DNA of 64,000 bases from Enterobacter cloacae complex sp. ECNIH7 (GTDB lineage: Bacteria; Pseudomonadota; Gammaproteobacteria; Enterobacterales; Enterobacteriaceae). Location of the stretch: assembly GCF_002208095.1 (NCBI RefSeq), contig NZ_CP017990.1, positions 868,001-932,000 on the forward strand, written 5' to 3'. The position numbers and the translations under genes are program-made. How positions within the stretch are numbered: position 1 is the stretch's first letter; each line of letters begins with the position of its first letter. The notes below the pieces were generated by a model that did no database searches, was not told the DNA's origin, and was given only the letters and a program-made list of their open reading frames with translations. Shown here one piece after another: positions 17,594 through 27,179 of the stretch.

Positions 17594-17974
17594 TTAAGCA
17601 ACCTGAACCGGAATCGCCTTCGCGGTACGTTTCATGTCGTTGTCGCCTTCAAAGTAGGCAACTTTCGGCTGCCAGCGGCGTGCTTCTTCATCAGACATCA
17701 TCACGAAGCTGGCGATAATCACAATATCGCCCACGTCCGCGCAGTGCGCTGCCGCGCCGTTAACGGAGATGATTTTAGACCCGCGCTCGGCGGCGATGGC
17801 GTAGGTTGAGAAACGTTTGCCGTTGTTAACGTTCCAGATATCAATCGCTTCGTTTTCAAGGATGCCCGCAGCATCAAGGAAATCCTGGTCGATGGCGCAG
17901 GAGCCTTCATAGTGCAGGTCGGCCTGGGTGACTTTCACACGGTGAAGCTTACCTTGCAGCATTTTGCGAATCAT
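17594..17974 (-). CDS. panD: Aspartate 1-decarboxylase proenzyme
   Basis: PanD makes beta-alanine from aspartate for pantothenate synthesis. The 126-residue proenzyme cleaves itself between G24 and S25 (YEGSCAID) to form the pyruvoyl group; both residues are present. The ATG follows AAAGGTAAACG. It is the last gene of panB-panC-panD. In E. coli K-12, yadD separates panC and panD; here the gap is 33 bp with nothing in it. PanD maturation in enterobacteria needs PanZ, which is not in this window. Confidence 0.97.
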   Translation of the reverse strand: MIRKMLQGKLHRVKVTQADLHYEGSCAIDQDFLDAAGILENEAIDIWNVNNGKRFSTYAIAAERGSKIISVNGAAAHCADVGDIVIIASFVMMSDEEARRWQPKVAYFEGDNDMKRTAKAIPVQVA

Positions 17975-18007
17975 TACGTTTACCTTTCATCTTCCGGGTA
18001 GAGAAAC

Positions 18008-18859
18008 CTACGCCAGTTCAACCACTTTGTTGTCGATTAGGCGGGCCTGACCAAGCCATGCCGCCACCAGAATGACCGCACGTTTGCTGGTCTGTGTAAG
18101 CTCCAGAAGCGTGTCGGCATCGCGAATTTGAATATCATCAGCGCGGAAGCCTTTATCGTTCAGCGCCTGTTCAGCCAGAGCAATAATCTCTTCGACCGTT
18201 AACTCTTTCGCCAGCAGCTGTTCTGCCATGGTGTTCATGACCTTGCTTAAGCCCGGCGCGATTTTACGCTGGTCCGCGGTCAGGTAGCCATTTCGCGAGC
18301 TGAGCGCCAGACCGTCTTTCGCGCGTACAATCGGTACGCCGACAATCTCGATATCGTAACCCATATCCGCAACCATCTTGCGGATCAGCGCCAGCTGCTG
18401 GAAATCTTTCTCACCGAAGCAGGCAACGTCCGGCTGCACCAGGTTGAACAGCTTGCTGACGATGGTCGATACGCCGCGGAAATGACCCGGGCGGCTTGCG
18501 CCTTCCAGCATGGTGGAAATGCCCGGTACGTCAACGTAAGTGGCCTCATCGGTACCCTGAGGATAGACATCCGCCGGTGCCGGAGAGAAGACAATATCCG
18601 CATGGCGTTTTTTGAGCTTCTCGCAATCTTCCTGCAGGGTGCGCGGATAGCGTGCCAGATCGTCGGCGCGGTCAAACTGCATTGGGTTAACGAAGATACT
18701 GACCACCACGATATCTGCACGGGCTCTTGCTTCGTCAACCAGCTTCATATGGCCGTCATGCAGGTTGCCCATGGTCGGGACCAGTGCGATACGTTTACCT
18801 TCCTGACGCGCGCGGCGGATATGCTGGCGAAGCAGCGGCAGGGTTTCAATGATTAGCAC
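18008..18859 (-). CDS. panC: Pantothenate synthetase
   Basis: PanC joins pantoate and beta-alanine with ATP to give pantothenate. The 283 residues match E. coli length. The ATP-binding HxGH-type motif [10 protein letters not shown] is at 28-37, and the KMSKS-like loop ends in [10 protein letters not shown]. Translation begins at GTG (18857-18859), supported by AAGGAGT seven bases upstream. It lies 11 bp downstream of panB and shares its transcript. Confidence 0.97.
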   Translation of the reverse strand: MLIIETLPLLRQHIRRARQEGKRIALVPTMGNLHDGHMKLVDEARARADIVVVSIFVNPMQFDRADDLARYPRTLQEDCEKLKKRHADIVFSPAPADVYPQGTDEATYVDVPGISTMLEGASRPGHFRGVSTIVSKLFNLVQPDVACFGEKDFQQLALIRKMVADMGYDIEIVGVPIVRAKDGLALSSRNGYLTADQRKIAPGLSKVMNTMAEQLLAKELTVEEIIALAEQALNDKGFRADDIQIRDADTLLELTQTSKRAVILVAAWLGQARLIDNKVVELA

Positions 18860-18870
18860 AACGAGACTCC

Positions 18871-19662
18871 TTAATGGAAACTGTGTTCTTCACCCGGGTA
18901 AACACCGGATTCAACGTCGGCAATATACTGCCTGACCGCAGCGCGCATGTCGCCCGCTTCGGTGAGGAAATTTTTGGCAAACTTCGGAATATGCCCGCCG
19001 GTGATGCCAAAGGCGTCGTGCATCACCAGGATCTGGCCGTCGGTCACGTTGCCTGCACCGATACCAATCACCGGAATCGACAGGGCTTCAGTAATACGCT
19101 TCGCCAGTTCAACCGGCACGCACTCCAGCACCAGCAGCTGTGCACCTGCGGCTTCCAGCGCCAGAGCATCATCCAGCAGCGTCTGGGCGGCGTCACCGCG
19201 GCCCTGCACCTTATATCCACCAAAGATGTTGACGGACTGCGGCGTCAAGCCCAAATGGCCGCACACCGGCACGGCGCGCTCGGTGAGCATCTTCACCGTA
19301 TCCACCAGCCAGGCGCCGCCTTCAATTTTGACCATGTTAGCGCCAGCACGCATAACCGCTGCCGCGTTTTCGAATGCCTGCTCCGGCGTGGCATAGGCCA
19401 TAAACGGCAGATCGGAAAGCAGCAGGCAGGCTGGAGCCCCGCGGCGCACCGCACGCGTATGGTAAGCGATATCCTCAACCGTGACCGGCAGGGTGGAATC
19501 ATGTCCTTGTACCGTCATCCCTAACGAATCTCCGACCAGCATGACGTTGATTCCCTCTTCGGCAAAGAGTTTTGCGAAGCTGTAGTCATACGCGGTGATG
19601 GTGGCGAAGCGTTTTTTTTCCTGTTTGCATTTCTGCAGTAAGGAGATGGTGGTTGGTTTCAT
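18871..19662 (-). CDS. panB: 3-methyl-2-oxobutanoate hydroxymethyltransferase
   Basis: PanB transfers a hydroxymethyl group from methylene-tetrahydrofolate to alpha-ketoisovalerate, the first committed step to pantothenate. The 263-residue TIM-barrel protein shows the metal ligands D45 (GDSLG) and D84, the substrate-contacting K112, and the catalytic E180. The ATG follows AGGAAACAGT. It is the first gene of panBCD, with a predicted promoter at 19699-19726. The genes for its cofactor pathway (folK) lie just upstream on the same strand. Confidence 0.97.
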   Translation of the reverse strand: MKPTTISLLQKCKQEKKRFATITAYDYSFAKLFAEEGINVMLVGDSLGMTVQGHDSTLPVTVEDIAYHTRAVRRGAPACLLLSDLPFMAYATPEQAFENAAAVMRAGANMVKIEGGAWLVDTVKMLTERAVPVCGHLGLTPQSVNIFGGYKVQGRGDAAQTLLDDALALEAAGAQLLVLECVPVELAKRITEALSIPVIGIGAGNVTDGQILVMHDAFGITGGHIPKFAKNFLTEAGDMRAAVRQYIADVESGVYPGEEHSFH

Positions 19663-19698
19663 ACTGTTTCCTGATAGCCCAAAAGCGAATCTTTGCGC

Positions 19699-19726
19699 AT
19701 TCTAACAGTAACATTCGGGGGAACAA
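19699..19726 (-). promoter_or_regulatory. Predicted panBCD promoter
   Basis: On the minus strand TTGTTC (19726-19721) and TAGAAT (19704-19699) are 16 bp apart, with TG before the -10 (extended -10). The start would be about 30 bp upstream of the panB ATG. Confidence 0.5.
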
Positions 19727-19785
19727 TGATTTTAGGTAACCGATTAGCCACAATTATTTTGAGGTTAATCGGCAGGGGAACCGGA

Positions 19786-20265
19786 TCACCAGCGGGCGGG
19801 TCTTTCCGCGTTGAGGTTGTCCAGAATGGTCCTGAGTGGGATGCCATCCGGGAAGATGAGATCGGGAGCGACTTCAAACAGCGGCCAGAGCATAAACCCG
19901 CGATTTTTCATGTCGTAATGCGGAACGGTGAGACGTTCAGTGTTAATGGTCTCGTGACCAAACAGCATAATGTCGAGGTCCAGCGTGCGCGGTCCCCAGC
20001 GCTCGGCTTTGCGTACGCGGCCCTGCTGCAGCTCGATGCGCTGGGTGTTATCCAGCAGCGTTTCGGCATTCAGAGCGGTTTCCAGCACCACGGCTGCATT
20101 GAGATAATCAGGCTGATCCTGAGGACCCAGCGGCGGCGTGCGGTAGAAAGAGGAGACCGCCACGATCTTGCTTTGCGGGATCTCCCCCAGCGCCTGTACG
20201 GCAGCGTTCACCTGCTCCAGCGGAGAGGCTAAATTGCTGCCGATGGCGATATACGCAAGGGTCAT
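19786..20265 (-). CDS. folK: HPPK, 6-hydroxymethyl-dihydropterin pyrophosphokinase
   Basis: FolK transfers pyrophosphate from ATP to 6-hydroxymethyl-7,8-dihydropterin in folate synthesis. The 159-residue length and sequence match E. coli. The HPPK signature is clear: [15 protein letters not shown] with the two magnesium-binding aspartates, plus the N-terminal YIAIGSNL. Its ATG overlaps the pcnB stop codon (ATGA), so translation is coupled to pcnB. The space down to panB holds only the panB promoter; in E. coli K-12 a fimbrial cluster sits there. Confidence 0.97.
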   Translation of the reverse strand: MTLAYIAIGSNLASPLEQVNAAVQALGEIPQSKIVAVSSFYRTPPLGPQDQPDYLNAAVVLETALNAETLLDNTQRIELQQGRVRKAERWGPRTLDLDIMLFGHETINTERLTVPHYDMKNRGFMLWPLFEVAPDLIFPDGIPLRTILDNLNAERPARW

Positions 20266-21659
20266 GCTGTCCCTTCACGACGCGGCGCGCGTTTGCGCGG
20301 ACGACGATGGCGGCGACGCGGTTCCGGCTCTTCATCCAGCCCGGTTAGCATATCTTTTTGCTCCGGCGGTGCGGAAACCTGGAATTCAGCCCACCACTGC
20401 GCCAGGCGCTGCAGCTCCTGGTTGCGTTCAATTTCAGCACGCAGCGACAGCAGATCGAAGGCGGCGCGGAATTTTGGATGCTCCATCAGCTTCCAGGCGC
20501 GTTTGCCCTGACGACGGGACATGCGCAGCTGAAGCTGCCAGATATCGCGCACCAGCGTGGTAATGCGTTTTGGAATGGCGAGCGTACGGCACCCTTCGTC
20601 CAGCACGTCGTTTGCGGCCAGCGCGAAGGCATCATAGTATGCAAGCCCGCTCTCCTGGGTAATTCGCTGGGCCGTTTCCAGCAGCGGATACCAGAACATC
20701 GCCGCAAACAGGAATGCCGGATTGACGCGCATGTCGTTGCGAATACGGGTATCGGTATTTTTCAGCACCTGCGCAATCATCCGCTCCATTGGGCTGTCAC
20801 CGCTTTCGGTGAAGTAGCGGGTAATGGTCGGGAACAGGGGCTGGAACAGGTTGTATTCGCGCAGCAGATTGTAGGTTTCAAAGCCGTGTCCAGCCTGCAG
20901 CAGCTTCAGCGCCTCTTCAAACAGGCGAGCAGGCGGCACGTCGTTAATCAGCGTCGCCAGGCGCGGAATCGGCTCTGCCGTTTCCGGGCTGATGCGCATA
21001 TTGAGCTTGGCGGCGAAACGCACGGCGCGCAGCATACGCACGGGATCTTCGCGATAGCGCGTTTCCGGCGTGCCGATCAAACGGATCAGACCTTCTTTCA
21101 GGTCCTGCATGCCGCCGACGTAATCACGCACGGTGAAATCCGCCACGCTGTAATAAAGGCTGTTGATGGTGAAGTCGCGACGCTGGGCATCTTCTTCGAT
21201 AGAGCCGAAGATATTGTCACGCAGCAGCATGCCGTTCTGGCCGCGCTGTGACGTGGTGCGATCGGATGCGCCCGCTTCGTGGTGGCCGCGGAAGGTCGCC
21301 ACTTCGATAATTTCCGGCCCAAACATCACGTGAGCCAGACGGAAACGGCGGCCAACGAGACGGCAGTTGCGGAATAATTTGCGCACCTGCTCAGGCGTGG
21401 CGCTGGTCGTCACGTCGAAATCTTTTGGTTTTTTGCCCAGCAGTAAATCACGTACTCCACCGCCCACGAGATAGGCCTCGTAGCCCGCTTTATTCAGACG
21501 ATAGAGCACCTTGAGGGCATTTTCACTGATATCTTTGCGGGAAATAGTGTGCTGCTCACGCGGAATAACCGACATGTGTGGCTGTGCAATAGCATCGTTC
21601 GCCATGCTCTCTTCGCGGCTTAGCACTTTACGGCAAAAATTAGCGACTCGGGTAAAAAT
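20262..21659 (-). CDS. pcnB: Poly(A) polymerase I, starting at an AUU codon
   Basis: PcnB adds poly(A) tails to RNA 3-prime ends and so promotes decay, including of plasmid copy-number control RNAs. The 465 residues are obtained only by starting at ATT (21659-21657), giving [17 protein letters not shown] as in E. coli, where an AUU start is established. GAGGTG lies six bases before it. The next standard start (GTG at 21626) would remove 11 conserved residues. Visible parts are the nucleotidyltransferase motif [19 protein letters not shown], the class II signature [11 protein letters not shown], and the basic [14 protein letters not shown] tail. folK is coupled downstream by a four-base overlap. 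Confidence 0.95.
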   Translation of the reverse strand: MFTRVANFCRKVLSREESMANDAIAQPHMSVIPREQHTISRKDISENALKVLYRLNKAGYEAYLVGGGVRDLLLGKKPKDFDVTTSATPEQVRKLFRNCRLVGRRFRLAHVMFGPEIIEVATFRGHHEAGASDRTTSQRGQNGMLLRDNIFGSIEEDAQRRDFTINSLYYSVADFTVRDYVGGMQDLKEGLIRLIGTPETRYREDPVRMLRAVRFAAKLNMRISPETAEPIPRLATLINDVPPARLFEEALKLLQAGHGFETYNLLREYNLFQPLFPTITRYFTESGDSPMERMIAQVLKNTDTRIRNDMRVNPAFLFAAMFWYPLLETAQRITQESGLAYYDAFALAANDVLDEGCRTLAIPKRITTLVRDIWQLQLRMSRRQGKRAWKLMEHPKFRAAFDLLSLRAEIERNQELQRLAQWWAEFQVSAPPEQKDMLTGLDEEPEPRRRHRRPRKRAPRREGTA

Positions 21660-21701
21660 GGTACACCTCGTAGTGTGTTTTGTTATGAAAAAAGCGGCTA
21701 A

Positions 21702-22592
21702 TCATAGCTCAGCGCAACGCATTTGAGAATGCTGGATTTTTGGCACTGCCGCGAGCGTCCAGTTGGCAACGGCCATTTTCAGCAGTTCGTCAATACGCAG
21801 ATCCTGCCATTCGTTGGTTACATTCTGGTTGAGAAATCGCAGCGCGTCGATCAAAACAGGGCGCGGATCGCCGTCTGGCAGGGCCGGGGCGTGGTTCTGC
21901 TTCGACAATTTAAAGCCCTGCGCATTGACCGCCAGCGGCAGATGAATGTAGTCCGGGGCCGTCCAGCCAAACTGGTGATACAGCGATATTTGTCGCACGG
22001 TCGGTTCGACCAGATCCGCCCCGCGCACAATTTCCGTCACGCCCTGAAAACGATCGTCGACGACCACCGCCAGGTTATAGGCAAACAGGCCGTCACGGCG
22101 GTGAATAATAAAATCCTCACGCGCCAGGCGTTCATCGGCATGAACCTCACCGGAGAGTAAATCGGTAAAGCGCGTCACCGGGGAGCGCTGCTTTATACGC
22201 ACGGCGGCATTTTCCGGGGGAAGATTAAGCATGCGGCAGTGGCCGTCATAGACGCCACCCACGCTCTGGATACGCGCGCGGGTGCAGGTGCAGTTATAGG
22301 AAAGTCCCCGATCGCGAAGCCAGGCCAGACGTTCCCGATAGGCATCGTGACGTTTTGACTGCCAGAGCACCTCGTCATCCCAGTGAAGACCGTAATGTTC
22401 CAGCTGACGCAGAATCGTCTCTGCAGCACCGGGAACTTCACGCGGGGGGTCAATATCTTCAATGCGGACAAGCCATTTTCCCAGGCGGGCGCGAGCCTGC
22501 AGGTAGCTGCCGAGCGCGGCAATTAATGAGCCGAAGTGTAATTCACCGGAAGGAGATGGCGCGAAGCGCCCAATATAGTGTGATTCAGACAT
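21702..22592 (-). CDS. gluQ: Glutamyl-Q tRNA(Asp) synthetase
   Basis: GluQ-RS attaches glutamate to queuosine at the wobble position of tRNA(Asp). The 296-residue protein is like the catalytic half of glutamyl-tRNA synthetase without the anticodon-binding domain. The HIGH-type motif is in [13 protein letters not shown] and the KMSKS-type motif is KLSKQ. The zinc ligands C101, C103, Y115 and C119 are all present. It lies downstream of dksA on the same strand with a terminator hairpin between, as in E. coli and Shigella, where read-through controls its level. Confidence 0.95.
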   Translation of the reverse strand: MSESHYIGRFAPSPSGELHFGSLIAALGSYLQARARLGKWLVRIEDIDPPREVPGAAETILRQLEHYGLHWDDEVLWQSKRHDAYRERLAWLRDRGLSYNCTCTRARIQSVGGVYDGHCRMLNLPPENAAVRIKQRSPVTRFTDLLSGEVHADERLAREDFIIHRRDGLFAYNLAVVVDDRFQGVTEIVRGADLVEPTVRQISLYHQFGWTAPDYIHLPLAVNAQGFKLSKQNHAPALPDGDPRPVLIDALRFLNQNVTNEWQDLRIDELLKMAVANWTLAAVPKIQHSQMRCAEL

Positions 22593-22604
22593 ATCAACAG
22601 TAAC

Positions 22605-22627
22605 AAGGCGGGAGAGACTCCCGCCTT
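22605..22627 (-). terminator. Hairpin between dksA and gluQ
   Basis: AAGGCGGGAG and CTCCCGCCTT form a perfect ten-bp stem around AGA. Read on the minus strand it ends dksA mRNA, with only a weak T tail, so partial read-through into gluQ is likely. A terminator at this place controls gluQ in Shigella. Confidence 0.75.
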
Positions 22628-22651
22628 TGGAGTGTGTAAACAGCGCTGGTA

Positions 22652-23107
22652 TTAACCGGCCATCTGTTTTTCGCGGATTTCGGCCAGCGTTTTACAGTCG
22701 ATGCACAGATCGGCGGTTGGACGCGCTTCCAGGCGACGAATACCGATTTCAACACCGCAGGATTCGCAGTAGCCAAAATCTTCGTCTTCGACTTTTTTCA
22801 GCGTTTTCTCGATCTTTTTGATCAGTTTGCGTTCGCGGTCACGGTTACGCAGTTCGAGGCTGAACTCTTCTTCCTGAGCGGCACGGTCTACCGGATCCGG
22901 GAAGTTAGCAGCTTCATCCTGCATATGAGTAACGGTGCGATCGACTTCATCCCTGAGTTGATTACGCCATGCTTCAAGAATACGCTTGAAGTGCGACAGC
23001 TGGGCTTCGTTCATATACTCTTCGCCCGGCTTCTCTTGATACGGCTCCACCCCAGCGATGGCGAGAATACTCAGGGACGATGTTTTACGGTTTTGCCCTT
23101 CTTGCAT
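22652..23107 (-). CDS. dksA: RNA polymerase-binding transcription factor DksA
   Basis: DksA binds the secondary channel of RNA polymerase and, with ppGpp, represses rRNA promoters and activates amino-acid promoters. The 151 residues are nearly identical to E. coli. The coiled-coil tip aspartates D71 and D74 (DPVDR) and the zinc finger cysteines C114, C117, C135 and C138 are intact. The ATG at 23107 follows AAGGAGAAG. It is flanked by sfsA upstream and gluQ downstream on the same strand. The 176-bp gap to sfsA has no gene and probably holds its promoter. Confidence 0.98.
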   Translation of the reverse strand: MQEGQNRKTSSLSILAIAGVEPYQEKPGEEYMNEAQLSHFKRILEAWRNQLRDEVDRTVTHMQDEAANFPDPVDRAAQEEEFSLELRNRDRERKLIKKIEKTLKKVEDEDFGYCESCGVEIGIRRLEARPTADLCIDCKTLAEIREKQMAG

Positions 23108-23283
23108 GTTGCTTCTCCTTAACACGCACTATCGATCCCCGTGTTGGGGGAAAAATCAGGTCGCTATAAATAGCAGATGCTTTTCCGTATGGCAATTATC
23201 TAAACGTAACACTTGACAAGCCTGTGAGGAAAAGCGTATTTGCGCACGCGGCCAGAACACTTATTCGACAATCGTCTAATCCC

Positions 23284-23988
23284 TTATAAGACAATGGGAA
23301 GAGACGATCTCAGAGTCATATTATCGGCAGAAAGTTCCGCTTTATAAGCGAAAACCTCTACCCCCTGCTTTTGTGCCTCATTCAACAATTGCGCGTATTT
23401 AGGATCAATATGGCGGGCAGGGGAGAAACGTTCAATGGCTGAATGCAACACCGCAAACAGCAATACGGCGCGTTTGCCCGCCGCCGCAACACTCATTAGC
23501 TCTCGCAGATGCTTCTGGCCACGTAGCGTTACCGCATCCGGGAAGTAGCCATTTTCCTGTTCCGCTAACGTCACTGATTTTACTTCAATATAGCACTCGG
23601 GCCTGTCTTCCGCCTGTAACATGAAGTCAATTCTGCTGCCTTCATCGCCATATTTCACTTCACTTTTATGCGTGCCATATCCCACCAGTTCGGGAATGGT
23701 GCCAAGGGTCAGCGCTTCCTTAACCAGCTGATTTGCGCGCTGGGTATTGACGCAAATAAATGCCCCGTTTTGCGTTTCGGTCATTTCCCAGGTATGGGCA
23801 TATTTGCGTTTGCTATTTTCTGATGTGGAATACCAGACTCTGTCACCCGGCGTCGCACACCCCGTCATGGCGCCGGTATTGGGGCAGTGCAGGGTGAGCT
23901 GAACCCCTTCGGGGGTAATCACGTCGGCGAGGAAGCGTTTGTAGCGTTGGATAAGCGTGGCGTGCTGCAGGGGAGGACTAAACTTCAT
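23284..23988 (-). CDS. sfsA: SfsA, sugar fermentation stimulation / DNA-binding nuclease-like protein
   Basis: This 234-residue protein equals the length of E. coli SfsA. SfsA was found as a multicopy stimulator of maltose genes; the family has a nuclease-like core ([10 protein letters not shown] with the conserved E and K, and RIDFML). The true biochemical role is uncertain. The ATG at 23988 has AAAGGAAT upstream and overlaps the end of thpR by 11 bases, so the two are cotranscribed. The frame is open further upstream but that part is antisense or thpR coding. Confidence 0.93.
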   Translation of the reverse strand: MKFSPPLQHATLIQRYKRFLADVITPEGVQLTLHCPNTGAMTGCATPGDRVWYSTSENSKRKYAHTWEMTETQNGAFICVNTQRANQLVKEALTLGTIPELVGYGTHKSEVKYGDEGSRIDFMLQAEDRPECYIEVKSVTLAEQENGYFPDAVTLRGQKHLRELMSVAAAGKRAVLLFAVLHSAIERFSPARHIDPKYAQLLNEAQKQGVEVFAYKAELSADNMTLRSSLPIVL

Positions 23989-24532
23989 CGGAATTCCTTT
24001 CGGTGTTGCCCAGCGTCCAGCGCTGTAGCGGCGTATAGCGGGTGCGTCCCTGTGCAAAGACGGATTCGTAAAGCGCGAATGCGTTGACCGGAAAGGCCCA
24101 GTGAAAACCCGGCGGCGGGATGGCAACGGCCTGACCGGCATCGCGCAGCAGCGTGATATGTGGATGAAACGGCTGTGGGCTCTGATAACAGCCGCTGCGC
24201 GCCGCCTGGGCGCGCAGCATATTCGCCAGCTGCAATAATCCGCGCGGCGGCTGGCGCGTTCCCAGCCACACCACGCGCGAACGCGGCCACTGGCCCGCGT
24301 CGTCGAGGTGCAGCGTAAATTCCGGCTGGGCAATACGCCCGGCCATTGCGGCTAACGCCCGCTGTTTTTCGGCACTGACGTCGCCCAAAAAGGCCAGCGT
24401 CAGGTGCAGGTTGGCCGCAGCGACAGGGCGGCCTGCTTCCGGCGGAAAGCAATCGGCGCGCCAGCGAACAATTTGACGCTGTATGGTGGTGGGCAATTCA
24501 ATGGCAAAAAACAGCCGTTTCGACTCAGGCAT
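23978..24532 (-). CDS. thpR: RNA 2',3'-cyclic phosphodiesterase (2H family)
   Basis: ThpR (formerly LigT) opens RNA 2',3'-cyclic phosphates and can ligate tRNA halves in vitro. The two 2H-family motifs are HLTL (H43, T45) and HITL (H125, T127). At 184 residues it is slightly longer than E. coli (176), with the extra part in the C-terminal tail that overlaps sfsA. The ATG at 24532 is chosen because the sequence matches the family from there; its Shine-Dalgarno is poor. It is divergent from hrpB. Confidence 0.93.
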   Translation of the reverse strand: MPESKRLFFAIELPTTIQRQIVRWRADCFPPEAGRPVAAANLHLTLAFLGDVSAEKQRALAAMAGRIAQPEFTLHLDDAGQWPRSRVVWLGTRQPPRGLLQLANMLRAQAARSGCYQSPQPFHPHITLLRDAGQAVAIPPPGFHWAFPVNAFALYESVFAQGRTRYTPLQRWTLGNTERNSDEV

Positions 24533-24561
24533 ACGGAGGACTCGGTAATGATATGCGCCGA

Positions 24562-24570
24562 TGCTACAAT
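24562..24570 (+). promoter_or_regulatory. Candidate hrpB promoter (extended -10)
   Basis: TGCTACAAT gives an extended -10 about 36 bp before the hrpB GTG. No clear -35 is seen. Confidence 0.42.
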
Positions 24571-24605
24571 GTACGCCGACTAATGTTAACCCTCTGGAGC
24601 TGTTA

Positions 24606-27035
24606 GTGTCCTCATTGCCGGTCGCCGTCATTCTTCCTGAGCTTCTCGCTGCCTTACACTATGCCCCGCAGGTTTTGCTGAATGCTCCTACGGGCGCGGG
24701 CAAGTCCACCTGGCTGCCGCTGCAGATTCTGAAAGACGGAAACATCAGCGGGAAAATTATCCTGCTGGAGCCGCGCAGGCTGGCCGCGCGCAACGTGGCG
24801 CAGCGTCTGGCGGAACTGCTGAATGAAAAACCGGGTGAAACGGTAGGTTACAGGATGCGTGCCGAGACCTGCGTTGGCCCGACCACGCGTCTTGAAGTGG
24901 TCACCGAGGGTATTCTCACCCGCATGCTGCAAAACGATCCTGAGCTGACCGGCGTCGGGCTGGTGATCCTCGATGAATTCCACGAGCGCAGCCTGCAGGC
25001 GGATCTGGCCCTCGCGCTGTTGCTGGACGTGCAGCAGGGGCTGCGCGACGATCTCCGGCTGCTTATTATGTCGGCCACGCTGGATAACGAGCGGCTACGA
25101 CAGGCATTACCCGATGCGCCGGTCATCAGCTCGGAAGGGCGGGCGTTTCCGGTTGAACGCCGCTATCAGCCGCTTCCCTCCCATCAGCGTTTAGACGAGG
25201 CCGTCGCCATTGCCACCGCTGAGCTGCTGCGCCAGGAGCCCGGTTCCCTGCTGCTGTTTTTGCCCGGCGTGGGCGAAATCCAGCGCGTGCAGGAGCAGCT
25301 TTCTACCCGCGTAGGCGGCGACGTGCTGCTTTGCCCGCTCTACGGCGCGTTGTCGCTACAGGATCAGCGTAAAGCCATCCTTCCGGCCCCGGCGGGGCAG
25401 CGCAAGGTGGTGCTGGCAACCAACATTGCTGAAACCAGTTTGACCATTGAAGGGATTCGCCTGGTGGTGGATAGCGCGCAGGAGAGGGTGGCAAGCTTTG
25501 ATCCGCGTACCGGGCTGACTAAACTCCTGACGCAGCGCATCAGCCAGGCGTCGATGGTACAGCGCGCGGGCCGCGCGGGGCGTCTTGAGCCGGGCATATG
25601 CCTGCATTTGACCAGCGCGGAACAGGCTGAACGCGCCGCACAGCAAAGCACGCCGGAAATTTTACAAAGCGATTTGTCTGGTCTGGTGATGGATCTGCTC
25701 CAGTGGGGCTGCCCGAACCCTGAGCAGCTCACCTGGCTTAATCCTCCTCCTGTCGTAAACCTCACCGCTGCGCGCACCCTGCTGACCCAGCTCGGCGCGC
25801 TGGAAGGCGAGCGTCTGACGGCGCGCGGCCAGAAAATGGCGGCGCTGGGCAACGATCCGCGTCTGGCCGCGATGCTGGTGGCCGCGCAAGGGGATGATGA
25901 AATTGCCACGGCGGCAAAACTGGCGGCTATTCTTGAGGAGCCGCCTCGCGGTGGCAGCAGCGATCTGGGGCAGGCGTTTTCGCGCAGCCAGGGGAACTGG
26001 CAGCAGCGTGCGCAGCAGTTGTGCAAACGCCTGAATAGCCGGGGAGGAGTGCCTGATAGCGATAAGATTGCCTTCCTGCTGGCCCAGGCCTTCCCGGACA
26101 GGATCGCGCGTCGGCGCGGGCTGGACGGTCGCTACCAGCTGGCAAACGGCATGGGGGCGATGCTGGACAGCGATGATGCGCTGACGCGTCACGAATGGCT
26201 GATCGCCCCGCTGCTGCTGCAGGGCAGCCATTCTCCGGATGCGCGTATCCTGCAGGCGATTGCCGTAGAGATTGACGCCCTGACGCGTGCCTGTCCGCAG
26301 CTGCTTCAGCAATCTGACACCGTGGAATGGGATGACGCCCAGGGCACGCTGAAGGCCTTTCGTCGCAGCCAGATTGGCAAGCTGACGTTAGGAACGAAGC
26401 CGCTGGCGAAGCCGTCGGAAGACGAGCTTCACCAGGCGATGCTGAACGGAATTCGGGAAAAAGGGCTGAGCGCCCTGAACTGGACGCCGGAAGCGGAGCA
26501 GTACCGCATTCGTCTGCACTGTGCCGCGAAGTGGCTACCGGAATACGGTTGGCCTGCGGTGGATGACGAGACGCTGCTCGCTACACTTGAGCGCTGGCTA
26601 CTGCCGCAAATGAGCGGCGTACACTCTCTGCGAGCCCTTAAGGCGCTTGATGTTAAGACCGCGTTACAGAATTTACTGGACTGGTCATTACGTCAACGTC
26701 TGGATAGTGAACTGCCAGGGCATTACACTGTGCCGACCGGAAGCAGGATTGCCATCCGTTATCATGAGGATAATCCGCCGGCGCTGGCGGTTCGGATGCA
26801 GGAGATGTTTGGTGAAGCCACCACGCCGTCCATTGCGGAAGGGCGTGTGCCGTTAGTGCTTGAGCTGCTGTCGCCTGCGCATCGTCCATTACAAATCACC
26901 CGAGATCTGGGGGCGTTCTGGGCGGGAAGCTACCGTGAAGTGCAGAAAGAGATGAAGGGGCGATATCCCAAACATGTCTGGCCGGACGATCCGGCGAATA
27001 CGGCGCCGACGCGGCGAACGAAGAAATATTCGTAA
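24606..27035 (+). CDS. hrpB: ATP-dependent RNA helicase HrpB (DEAH family)
   Basis: The 809-residue length from the GTG at 24606 equals E. coli HrpB, and GGAG lies six bases upstream. An ATG at 24561 would add 15 residues that overlap the promoter. Helicase motifs are in order: Walker A APTGAGKST, LEPRRLAAR, DEFH, SATL, TNIAETSLTI and QRAGRAGR. The C-terminal half is the HrpB-specific domain ending in NTAPTRRTKKYS. Its RNA substrate is not well known. It is followed by a repeat and then mrcB on the same strand. Confidence 0.96.
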   Translation: MSSLPVAVILPELLAALHYAPQVLLNAPTGAGKSTWLPLQILKDGNISGKIILLEPRRLAARNVAQRLAELLNEKPGETVGYRMRAETCVGPTTRLEVVTEGILTRMLQNDPELTGVGLVILDEFHERSLQADLALALLLDVQQGLRDDLRLLIMSATLDNERLRQALPDAPVISSEGRAFPVERRYQPLPSHQRLDEAVAIATAELLRQEPGSLLLFLPGVGEIQRVQEQLSTRVGGDVLLCPLYGALSLQDQRKAILPAPAGQRKVVLATNIAETSLTIEGIRLVVDSAQERVASFDPRTGLTKLLTQRISQASMVQRAGRAGRLEPGICLHLTSAEQAERAAQQSTPEILQSDLSGLVMDLLQWGCPNPEQLTWLNPPPVVNLTAARTLLTQLGALEGERLTARGQKMAALGNDPRLAAMLVAAQGDDEIATAAKLAAILEEPPRGGSSDLGQAFSRSQGNWQQRAQQLCKRLNSRGGVPDSDKIAFLLAQAFPDRIARRRGLDGRYQLANGMGAMLDSDDALTRHEWLIAPLLLQGSHSPDARILQAIAVEIDALTRACPQLLQQSDTVEWDDAQGTLKAFRRSQIGKLTLGTKPLAKPSEDELHQAMLNGIREKGLSALNWTPEAEQYRIRLHCAAKWLPEYGWPAVDDETLLATLERWLLPQMSGVHSLRALKALDVKTALQNLLDWSLRQRLDSELPGHYTVPTGSRIAIRYHEDNPPALAVRMQEMFGEATTPSIAEGRVPLVLELLSPAHRPLQITRDLGAFWAGSYREVQKEMKGRYPKHVWPDDPANTAPTRRTKKYS

Positions 27036-27042
27036 AAGGGGA

Positions 27043-27090
27043 GTGCGGCCTGATGCCCTCACCCCGGCCCTCTCCCACGGGGAGAGGGAG
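27043..27090. repeat. boxC-like palindromic repeat, copy 4
   Basis: GTGCGGCCTGATGCCCTCAC is followed by CCCGGCCCTCTCCC and GGGGAGAGGG. This copy is between tandem genes (hrpB and mrcB), not convergent ones, and has no attached hairpin. Confidence 0.8.
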
Positions 27091-27179
27091 AAAACAAATT
27101 TTGAGAGATTTCTTCTTTCACAGGCCTGTGAAAGAAAAGAAAATCTGGCCTTTGCGCCTGAAAGTTGCGGAGAAAAAGC

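Noticed and set aside
23213..23218. TTGACA on the plus strand between dksA and sfsA
   Set aside because: Both flanking genes are on the minus strand, and no plus-strand gene or good -10 follows, so it is taken as chance.
24561..24605. ATG at 24561 as the hrpB start
   Set aside because: It overlaps the predicted -10 box and lacks a Shine-Dalgarno. The GTG at 24606 has GGAG upstream and gives the family length.
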